From positions 344,001 to 408,000 of the forward strand of contig NZ_AP025627.1 of NCBI RefSeq assembly GCF_022846435.1: a stretch of DNA of 64,000 nt. The letters are read 5' to 3'. Within the stretch, counting starts at the first letter, position 1, and the number at the start of each line of letters is the position of its first letter. This stretch comes from Parageobacillus sp. KH3-4 (GTDB lineage: Bacteria > Bacillota > Bacilli > Bacillales > Anoxybacillaceae). Shown here piece after piece: positions 57,548 through 64,000 of the stretch. The position numbers were made by a program, and so were the translations under genes. The notes under the pieces were generated by a model. That model did no database searches. It was given only the letters and a program-made list of their open reading frames with translations, and was not told the origin of the DNA.

Positions 57548-57946
57548 ATGACTACTCAGCAATTTCATCAAGTTTATAAAAAAAATAGCGTGAGCACCGC
57601 TTCGCCGGGCGAATTGACATTAATGCTTTATAACGGTTGCCTGAAGTTTTTAAACAAAGCCAAACAGGCGATGCGTGAAGATAACATACAAGAGCGGAAT
57701 ACGAATTTGCAAAAAGCGCAAAGAATTATTCAAGAACTTATGGCGACATTGAACCAAAAATACGAAATCGCCAAGCAAATGATGGCCATGTATGAATATA
57801 TGAACCGGCGGTTGATCGAAGCCAACATAAAAAACGACATTTCCATCGTTGAAGAAGTAGAGGGATTTGTAGCAGAGTTTCGCGATACATGGGAAGAGGT
57901 CATTCGTTTAAACCGCCAAAAGCAATTTAAAGGAGATCAGGTTTAA
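57548..57946 (+). CDS. fliS: Flagellin export chaperone FliS
   Basis: 132 residues, with VSTASPGELTLMLYNGCLKFL and the helical bundle of FliS. It binds the C-terminal D0 of flagellin, the very part that depends on intron splicing here. The stop overlaps the fliT start. Confidence 0.94.
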   Translation: MTTQQFHQVYKKNSVSTASPGELTLMLYNGCLKFLNKAKQAMREDNIQERNTNLQKAQRIIQELMATLNQKYEIAKQMMAMYEYMNRRLIEANIKNDISIVEEVEGFVAEFRDTWEEVIRLNRQKQFKGDQV

Positions 57947-58299
57947 TGGATTTGATCGAGCAGCTTGTTTCCTGTTCGGAAAGCTTGCTGAAAGTTCTTC
58001 AGCATCCAGCGGATGAACGTGACAAGCAAGTGGAGAAAGTGGAGCAATTGTTGGCTGAAAGGGAAAAAATTATCACCAGATTAAAAGAGGAATCACGCGA
58101 AAACTTAAACCAACATCCTAAAGCTCGAAAAATTGTGGAAATGGAACAAGACATTCAAAAAGATTTGCGCCGTTTATATGAAGATATAAAAATGGATTTG
58201 AAAAAATGGAACGAAAAAAAACGTTTACGTCAATGTTATACGAACACTTTCGCTCATGTTGCAACATATGACGGTCGTTTTTACGATAAGAGAAAGTAG
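57946..58299 (+). CDS. fliT: Flagellar chaperone FliT
   Basis: 117 residues, all helical and highly charged, coupled to fliS by a TAATG overlap. FliT binds the cap protein FliD. Identification rests on position, size and composition more than motif. Confidence 0.82.
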   Translation: MDLIEQLVSCSESLLKVLQHPADERDKQVEKVEQLLAEREKIITRLKEESRENLNQHPKARKIVEMEQDIQKDLRRLYEDIKMDLKKWNEKKRLRQCYTNTFAHVATYDGRFYDKRK

Positions 58300-58348
58300 T
58301 GGACTGCCTTATTAGAGACGTCTCTTTCACATTATAGTCTTTAAAGGC

Positions 58349-58386
58349 AAAAGAGGGTGTGCATTGCAAACACCCTCTTTTCTTTT
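58349..58386 (+). terminator. Intrinsic terminator after fliT
   Basis: AAAAGAGGGTGT pairs with ACACCCTCTTTT and runs into TCTTTT. Confidence 0.9.
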
Positions 58387-58421
58387 ATCACAAAATTTTC
58401 AAAAACCATTTGCCGATTCAA

Positions 58422-58448
58422 GGAGGATTTTGTTTGATATTGTAGAAT
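58422..58448 (+). promoter_or_regulatory. Sigma-H-type promoter of hpf
   Basis: GGAGGATTT (58422–58430), 11 bases, GTAGAAT (58442–58448). This fits the sigma-H consensus RNAGGAWWW-N11/12-RNNGAAT exactly. hpf (yvyD) of B. subtilis is known to be controlled by sigma-H and sigma-B. Confidence 0.78.
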
Positions 58449-58484
58449 ATAGCACATATAGCCTTGATAAAGGAGTGGTCAGCG

Positions 58485-59036
58485 ATGATCTATAACGTTC
58501 GCGGGGAAAATATTGAAGTAACTCCAGCATTGCGTGATTATGTCGAGAAAAAAATCGGAAAATTAGAAAGATATTTTGAAAACACGGAAAATGTTCACGT
58601 TCACGTCAATTTAAAAGTATACAACGATAAGCAAGGGAAAATCGAAGTGACGATCCCAATGCCGCAGTTGCTGTTGCGCGCGGAAGAACGCCACGATGAC
58701 ATGTACGCGGCCATTGATTTAGTAGCAGATAAATTGGAAAGACAAATTCGCAAACATAAAACGAGAGTCAATCGCAAATTGCGCGATCGTGATAAAGGAG
58801 CAAAGCAAGTGCTTGCGGTGCAAACTAGCGCTCCGGTAGAGGAAAATGAGGAAGAAGAATTTGAGATTGTCCGCACGAAACATTTCAGCTTGAAACCGAT
58901 GGACAGCGAAGAGGCGATTTTGCAAATGAACTTGCTTGGCCATAATTTCTTCATCTTTACGAACGCGGAAACGAACCGCACGAACATCGTGTATCGCCGC
59001 AAAGACGGAAAATACGGTTTAATTGAAGCAAACTGA
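58485..59036 (+). CDS. hpf: Long-form ribosome hibernation promoting factor
   Basis: 183 residues: N-terminal S30AE domain (YNVRGENIEVTPALRDYV) and C-terminal dimerisation domain (FSLKPMDSEEAILQMNLLGHNFF, quoted in part), the long form that joins 70S ribosomes into 100S dimers in stationary phase or stress. ATG 58485 is 9 bases after AAAGGAG; an in-frame TTG at 58464 is rejected. Confidence 0.94.
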   Translation: MIYNVRGENIEVTPALRDYVEKKIGKLERYFENTENVHVHVNLKVYNDKQGKIEVTIPMPQLLLRAEERHDDMYAAIDLVADKLERQIRKHKTRVNRKLRDRDKGAKQVLAVQTSAPVEENEEEEFEIVRTKHFSLKPMDSEEAILQMNLLGHNFFIFTNAETNRTNIVYRRKDGKYGLIEAN

Positions 59037-59066
59037 CATCCATCCCCTGCCAGCGCCGGCGGGGGA

Positions 59067-59075
59067 TGTTATAAT
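59067..59075 (+). promoter_or_regulatory. Extended -10 promoter of the coiled-coil gene
   Basis: TG T TATAAT directly after a stem (CATCCCC…GGGGATG, 59041–59067) that may end the hpf transcript. Confidence 0.45.
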
Positions 59076-59095
59076 GTTAAAGAAGGAGCGGAAAA

Positions 59096-59614
59096 ATGAT
59101 GGAGGAGCTTTTGCGGCAGATTTTAGTAAAGTTGGACAAGATCGAAACGAATGTTGGACGATTTCAATCAGAAGTCCGTGGTCGTTTTGAGCAAATTGAC
59201 AAACGTTTTGAACAGATCGACAAGCGTTTCGCTCAAGTTGATGAACATTTTGCTGAAATGAATAAACGCTTTGCTCGGGTTGATGAGCGCTTCGCTCAAA
59301 TGGAAAAACGTTTCGCAACAATGGAAGCACGGTTAGAACGTTTAGAGCAAGGAATGGAAGAGGTAAACGGCCGCCTTGATCGTCTTGAAAATGATATGGT
59401 GAATGTGAAAGGGCGGCTTGAACGGGTGGAACGGGGATTATGCGAGGTGAAAGAAGCTTTACTGCGTCTGGAAAATCAAGTCGCTGACGATGTACATGCC
59501 CTGTTGAAAAATATAGATAAGAAAGTAGAAGAAAAAGGATTTGAAATATATGCGCTCAACAAGCGTCTTTTACATGTAGAAGGGGCTATTGAACAAATTC
59601 AATCCCAGGAATAA
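59096..59614 (+). CDS. Heptad-repeat coiled-coil protein of unknown function
   Basis: 172 residues, almost all coiled coil. From about residue 30 to 75 it is built of 7-residue units with the pattern R-F-x-Q-(I/V/M)-D/E-K/E (RFEQIDK, RFAQVDE, RFARVDE, RFAQMEK), then less regular (RLERLEQ, RLDRLEN, RLERVER). No signal peptide or membrane segment. GAAGGAGCGG precedes the ATG. The repeat makes it likely to vary in length between strains. No function can be assigned. Confidence 0.75.
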   Translation: MMEELLRQILVKLDKIETNVGRFQSEVRGRFEQIDKRFEQIDKRFAQVDEHFAEMNKRFARVDERFAQMEKRFATMEARLERLEQGMEEVNGRLDRLENDMVNVKGRLERVERGLCEVKEALLRLENQVADDVHALLKNIDKKVEEKGFEIYALNKRLLHVEGAIEQIQSQE

Positions 59615-59744
59615 AGCTACTCCAGCTATAAAGGCCTTTCTTTCCAGCGTTTCCCCTTTGTGCCTCTCCGCGTCTTAGTTGTCACCCATCTATGTACGTG
59701 ATATTATGTAAATTAGTGATTCTATTGAATAAGGAGCGTTTTCT

Positions 59745-62258
59745 ATGCTTGGAGTATTGAAAAAAGTGTTTGACCCAAACAAACGCCAGCTTAGCCGTTT
59801 AGAAAAGATCGCTGACCAAGTCGATGCGCTTGGCCCGGAGATGGCAAAGCTTTCTGATGACGAGTTGCGCCAAAAGACCGAGGAATTTAAGACGCGTTAC
59901 CAACAAGGCGAATCGCTTGATGATTTGTTGGTTGAAGCGTTTGCCGTCGTGCGCGAAGGGGCAAAGCGTGTCCTTGGATTATATCCGTATAAAGTGCAAA
60001 TTATGGGCGGCGTCGTCCTTCATGAAGGAAATATCGCCGAAATGAAAACAGGGGAAGGAAAAACGTTAACGGCGACGATGCCTGTTTATTTAAACGCCTT
60101 AACTGGAAGAGGCGTGCACGTCGTGACGGTCAACGAATATTTGGCGACCCGCGACGCGACGGAAATGGGCAAGTTGTACGAGTTTTTAGGACTAAGCGTC
60201 GGCTTGAATTTAAGCGGCATGTCGCGCGAAGAAAAGCAGGCGGCGTATAATGCCGATATTACGTACGGAACGAACAACGAGTTCGGCTTTGACTATTTGC
60301 GCGATAACATGGTGCTTTATAAGGAGCATATCGTGCAGCGTCCGCTCCATTACGCGATCATTGACGAAGTGGACTCGATTTTGATTGACGAAGCGCGGAC
60401 GCCGCTCATCATTTCGGGCACCGCGCAAAAATCGACGAAGTTGTATATCCAGGCGAACGCGTTTGTGCGCACGTTGAAAAAAGATGTCGATTATACGTAC
60501 GATGAGAAAACGAAAAGCGTGCAGCTGACCGAAGAAGGGATTACGAAAGCGGAAAAAGCGTTTGGAATCGACAACCTGTTCGACTTAAAGCATGTAACGC
60601 TGAACCATCATATTAATCTGGCGCTTAAAGCGCATGTGGCGATGCACCGCGATGTTGATTACGTCGTGGAAGACGGAAAAGTCGTCATCGTCGACCCGTT
60701 CACCGGCCGCTTGATGAGAGGACGCCGCTACAGCGACGGGCTGCATCAGGCGATCGAGGCGAAAGAAGGACTGGAAATTCAAAACGAATCGATGACGCTC
60801 GCGACAATTACGTTCCAAAACTACTTCCGCATGTATGAAAAATTGGCGGGGATGACGGGAACGGCGAAAACGGAAGAAGAAGAATTCCGCAACATCTATA
60901 ATATGCAAGTCGTCGTCATTCCAACAAACAAACCGGTCATCCGCGAAGACCGCCCGGATTTGATTTTCCGGACGATGGAAGGAAAATTCCGCGCCGTAGT
61001 GGAAGATATTGCACAGCGCCATGCGAAAGGGCAGCCAGTGCTTGTCGGGACGGTGTCGATTGAAACGTCGGAACTGCTTTCGAACATGTTGAAAAAACGT
61101 GGCATTCCGCATAATGTATTAAATGCGAAAAACCATGCGAAAGAAGCGGAAATCATTGCCCAAGCCGGCCAAAAAGGCGCCGTGACGATCGCGACAAACA
61201 TGGCCGGACGCGGCACGGACATTAAGCTTGGCGAAGGTGTGAAAGAGCTTGGCGGCTTGGCGGTCATCGGCACGGAGCGCCATGAAAGCCGCCGCATTGA
61301 TAACCAGCTGCGCGGCCGTGCAGGTCGTCAGGGCGACCCGGGCGTCTCGCAATTTTACTTGTCGTTGGAAGATGAACTGATGCGCCGGTTCGGTTCGGAA
61401 AGTTTAATGTCGATGATGGACCGGCTGGGCATGGATGATTCGCAGCCGATCCAAAGTAAAATGGTCACCAAAGCGGTCGAGTCGGCGCAAAAACGGGTCG
61501 AAGGCAACAACTTCGATGCCCGCAAGCAGCTGCTTCAATACGACGACGTGTTGCGTGAGCAGCGCGAAATCATTTACCGCCAGCGCTATGAAGTGCTCGA
61601 CGCGGAGAACCTTCGCGATATTATTGAAAAAATGATGCAATCGGTCATTGAGCGCGTCGTCAACACTTATACGCCGAAAGAAGAGCTTCCGGAAGAATGG
61701 AATTTAAAAGGAATTGTCGATTACCTGAACGCGAATTTGTTGCCGGAAGGCGATGTGACCGTTAACGATTTGCGCGGCAAAGAGCCGGAAGAAATGATTG
61801 AGCTTATTTGGGAAAAAGTGAAAGCGCGCTATGACGAAAAAGAACGGCAAATTCCACCGGAACAAATGCGCGAATTTGAACGCGTCATCGTTCTGCGCGC
61901 CGTCGATATGAAATGGATGGACCATATCGACGCGATGGAGCAGCTGCGCCAAGGCATTCATTTGCGCGCGTACGGACAAATCGATCCGCTTCGCGAATAC
62001 CAAATGGAAGGGTACGCGATGTTTGAAAACATGATCGCTTCCATTGAAGAAGAAGTGGCGAAATATATTATGAAAGCGGAAATTCATAGCAATCTCGAAC
62101 GCCAGGAAGTGGCGAAAGGCGAAGCGGTTCATCCGAAAGAAGGAGAAGGGGAAACGAAGCGGAAACCGTACCGGAAAGCGGTGCGCATCGGCCGCAATGA
62201 TCCTTGCATTTGCGGAAGCGGCAAGAAATATAAACATTGTTGCGGCAAAAATGCATAA
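59745..62258 (+). CDS. secA: Preprotein translocase ATPase SecA
   Basis: 837 residues. Features in order: Walker A region [31 protein letters not shown], the [15 protein letters not shown] motor segment, [33 protein letters not shown] and a C-terminal zinc motif [13 protein letters not shown] that binds SecB-like partners or lipid. It drives proteins through SecYEG, including the signal-peptide enzymes of this window. AAGGAGCG precedes the ATG. Confidence 0.98.
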   Translation: MLGVLKKVFDPNKRQLSRLEKIADQVDALGPEMAKLSDDELRQKTEEFKTRYQQGESLDDLLVEAFAVVREGAKRVLGLYPYKVQIMGGVVLHEGNIAEMKTGEGKTLTATMPVYLNALTGRGVHVVTVNEYLATRDATEMGKLYEFLGLSVGLNLSGMSREEKQAAYNADITYGTNNEFGFDYLRDNMVLYKEHIVQRPLHYAIIDEVDSILIDEARTPLIISGTAQKSTKLYIQANAFVRTLKKDVDYTYDEKTKSVQLTEEGITKAEKAFGIDNLFDLKHVTLNHHINLALKAHVAMHRDVDYVVEDGKVVIVDPFTGRLMRGRRYSDGLHQAIEAKEGLEIQNESMTLATITFQNYFRMYEKLAGMTGTAKTEEEEFRNIYNMQVVVIPTNKPVIREDRPDLIFRTMEGKFRAVVEDIAQRHAKGQPVLVGTVSIETSELLSNMLKKRGIPHNVLNAKNHAKEAEIIAQAGQKGAVTIATNMAGRGTDIKLGEGVKELGGLAVIGTERHESRRIDNQLRGRAGRQGDPGVSQFYLSLEDELMRRFGSESLMSMMDRLGMDDSQPIQSKMVTKAVESAQKRVEGNNFDARKQLLQYDDVLREQREIIYRQRYEVLDAENLRDIIEKMMQSVIERVVNTYTPKEELPEEWNLKGIVDYLNANLLPEGDVTVNDLRGKEPEEMIELIWEKVKARYDEKERQIPPEQMREFERVIVLRAVDMKWMDHIDAMEQLRQGIHLRAYGQIDPLREYQMEGYAMFENMIASIEEEVAKYIMKAEIHSNLERQEVAKGEAVHPKEGEGETKRKPYRKAVRIGRNDPCICGSGKKYKHCCGKNA

Positions 62259-62370
62259 CGGTTGCGGCGAAGCGGGGGATTTCCCCTCGCTTTGTTTGCG
62301 CGAAAAGGCCGCAGCCCTCATTGATTCTCCCTTTGAAAATCCAGTACAATGAGTAACGAGGTGAGGCATT

Positions 62371-63475
62371 ATGATCGACTTAATCGAAATAAAGCAGGAA
62401 CTCGAAAAAATGGCTAAGCGATTAGCGGAAATAAGGGGGTCTCTTTGACCTCGAAGCGAAGCAGGCGCGCATTCGCGAGCTAGAAGAACAAATGGCGGCG
62501 CCGGACTTTTGGGATGATCAAAAAGCGGCGCAAACCGTCATTACCGAGGCGAATGAGTTAAAAGACTTAGTCAGCGAATTTCAATCGCTCGAGGAGCGGT
62601 ACGAAAACTTGGAAGTGACGTACGAATTGGTGAGAGAGGAACCGGATGAAGACTTGCAAAAAGAGCTGGTGACAGAAGCGAAAAAACTAGCGAAAGATTT
62701 TAGCGAATTTGAGCTTCAGCTTCTTTTAAATGAGCCGTACGATAAAAACAACGCGATTTTAGAGCTTCATCCTGGCGCGGGCGGCACCGAGTCGCAAGAC
62801 TGGGGTTCAATGCTTTTGCGGATGTATACGCGCTGGGCGGAGAAAAAAGGGTTTAAAGTGGAGACGCTGGACTATTTGCCTGGTGAAGAAGCGGGGATTA
62901 AAAGCGTCACGCTTCTCATTAAAGGGCATAACGCGTACGGCTATTTAAAATCGGAAAAAGGCGTGCACCGTCTTGTCCGGATTTCTCCGTTCGATGCGTC
63001 TGGCCGCCGTCATACGTCGTTCGTCTCTTGTGAAGTGATTCCAGAGATGAACGATGACATTGAAATTGAAATCCGCCCGGAAGAGATTAGAATTGATACG
63101 TACCGTTCCAGCGGCGCCGGAGGGCAGCACGTCAACACGACGGACTCCGCCGTGCGCATCACCCATATTCCGACTGGCATTGTGGTGACGTGCCAATCGG
63201 AGCGTTCGCAAATTAAAAACCGCGAAAAAGCGATGAACATGTTAAAGGCAAAGCTTTATCAAAAGAAATTGGAAGAACAGCAGGCCGAGCTTGCTGAAAT
63301 TCGCGGCGAGCAAAAAGAAATCGGCTGGGGGAACCAAATCCGTTCGTATGTTTTCCATCCTTACTCGCTTGTCAAAGACCACCGCACGAACGTCGAGGTT
63401 GGAAACGTGCAAGCCGTGATGGATGGCGAAATCGACATATTTATCGACGCGTACTTGCGTTCCAAACTAAAATAA
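62371..63475 (+). CDS. prfB: Peptide chain release factor 2, with programmed +1 frameshift
   Basis: Read as 62371–62445 joined to 62447–63475, 367 residues. The first 25 codons end at CTT, followed by an in-frame TGA; skipping T62446 continues as CTT GAC CTC. An internal Shine-Dalgarno AGGGGG lies at 62434–62439. RF2 itself reads TGA, so low RF2 favours the shift. The body has the [10 protein letters not shown] (GGQ) catalytic motif and the RF2 recognition region near residue 190–200. Confidence 0.97.
62434..62448 (+). promoter_or_regulatory. prfB +1 frameshift site
   Basis: AGGGGG, three bases, then CTT TGA C: the standard RF2 autoregulatory slip site. Confidence 0.96.
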
Positions 63476-63555
63476 AAAAGAGATTGACTTAAAATTGACC
63501 ACAAACGGAATATGTGGGTTTCCTCACATGTTCGATTCGTATATACAAGCAGCAC

Positions 63556-63596
63556 AGAAGGGTGTCCCATCACTTTTGGGGCGCCCTTCTTTTTTG
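63556..63596 (+). terminator. Intrinsic terminator of prfB
   Basis: AGAAGGGTGTCCC pairs with GGGGCGCCCTTCT and is followed by T6. Confidence 0.9.
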
Positions 63597-63824
63597 CAAA
63601 TCCTAATTCTTATATAAAAATTTCACTTTCAGTCTAGCGCACTTCGTACTTCAATCTATGGAAATACAGACGATTTGTGGCGTTTCGTTTTGCGCAAAGT
63701 CCCGGACTTAATCTTTTTTTGTGTGAACTGACTTGCTGGTGGGGGCGATTCCTTGTTTTTAACGGGCGACGTGTTTTTGTTGCGCAAGCTGGCTTTACCG
63801 CGCTGCTGCTTTAATTGGCTGCCA

Positions 63825-63853
63825 TTTACTTACGGAAATGGGCGTGCTATACT
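63825..63853 (+). promoter_or_regulatory. Sigma-A promoter of the YitT-family gene
   Basis: TTTACT (63825–63830), 17 bases, TATACT (63848–63853) with TG before it. Confidence 0.65.
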
Positions 63854-63872
63854 CTCATGGGAGGGCGGATGA

Positions 63873-64000
63873 ATGAGAAGAAAAAGTCAACCATTGCATC
63901 CGAAAATGGAGCTTGTCATAGAATATTTGTACATATTGATTGGTTCGGCGATTGTTGCCGTGGCGTTTAATCTTTTTTTATTGCCAAACCGCGTTGCTTC
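63873..64000 (+). CDS. YitT/DUF2179-family membrane protein, start only
   Basis: 42 codons are visible before the window ends: a basic start MRRKSQPLHPKMELVIEYLY followed by a hydrophobic helix IGSAIVAVAFNLFLLPN. (Quoted in two parts.) The NLFLLPN segment is typical of the first helix of YitT-family proteins, and yvjA of this family follows prfB in B. subtilis. GGGAGGGCGG precedes the ATG. Confidence 0.75.
   Translation, partial: MRRKSQPLHPKMELVIEYLYILIGSAIVAVAFNLFLLPNRVA

Larger units (their letters stand above)
63476..63872. other. Intergenic region before the YitT-family gene
   Basis: About 400 bases with a terminator (63556–63596) and a promoter (63825–63853); nothing else is supported. 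Confidence 0.6.

Noticed and set aside
60585-61112. Minus-strand frame of 175 codons inside secA
   Set aside because: It is fully antisense to secA, has no ribosome site and a composition typical of a shadow frame.
61704-62369. Minus-strand frame of 221 codons over the secA end
   Set aside because: Antisense to secA and the prfB leader; biased amino acids (F, H, R) typical of shadow frames.
62372-62448. prfB as a broken gene because of the TGA
   Set aside because: The Shine-Dalgarno-like AGGGGG and CTTTGAC form the standard programmed frameshift.

Overview
The window looks like chromosome of a moderately thermophilic, motile, spore-forming Bacillaceae of the Geobacillus/Parageobacillus type. 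The gene order tagO–LCP–yvyE–degS–degU–degV–comFA–comFC–yvyF–flgM–flgN–flgK–flgL–yviE–fliW–csrA–hag–(glycosylation island)–flaG–fliD–fliS–fliT–hpf–secA–prfB–yvjA follows the Bacillus subtilis order. Differences include loss of comFB, a ylqG/flhX pair inside the flagellar block, and an SLH/CsaB cell-surface block. The genus is an inference from family knowledge; no search was run.

Layout. (1) 1–1647: end of a FapA (DUF342) gene and a STAS anti-anti-sigma-like gene. (2) 1852–3714: a YknW/YknX-like pair without its ABC transporter. (3) 4063–12180, minus strand: a DUF6020 membrane protein, a large SH3-repeat glucosaminidase, two half-size SMR-type transporters and a polyprenyl-phosphate-type GT2, with a broken gtaB between them. 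This resembles a three-component lipid-linked glycosylation system. (4) 12181–21563: SLH-anchored subtilase, SLH-anchored amidase, CsaB (makes the SLH ligand), a GT4, a MurJ-family flippase and TagO. (5) 21596–29342: IS3-family relic, LCP ligase, YvyE, DegS/DegU, DegV and ComFA/ComFC. (6) 29340–38526: flagellar genes under sigma-D promoters, ending with hag.

The central feature is that hag is interrupted by a group I intron of 368 nt (38045–38412). Without splicing the product stops 5 codons into the intron; with splicing the conserved C-terminus is restored. A LAGLIDADG endonuclease gene lies just downstream on the opposite strand, outside the intron. The hag leader carries two GGA-loop hairpins that look like CsrA sites, and fliW–csrA sits directly upstream.

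(7) 39646–52981 is a flagellin-glycosylation island under its own sigma-D promoter. It encodes two Maf transferases flanking an unknown 120-aa protein, then a complete CMP-pseudaminic acid pathway (pseB, F, G, H, I, C). It also holds three broken genes: an older pseC, a DUF4910-type gene and a formyltransferase-like gene, followed by an IS1634-like relic. A minus-strand gene (52982–54568) joins a Maf-like N-terminal domain to a CgeB-like glycosyltransferase domain. Next to it is a second flagellin gene with a divergent tail, whose sigma-D promoter shares its -35 with that of flaG–fliD–fliS–fliT. (8) 58422–64000: hpf with a sigma-H-type promoter, a heptad-repeat coiled-coil gene, secA, prfB with its programmed frameshift, and the start of a YitT-family gene.

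No rRNA, tRNA or CRISPR array was seen.
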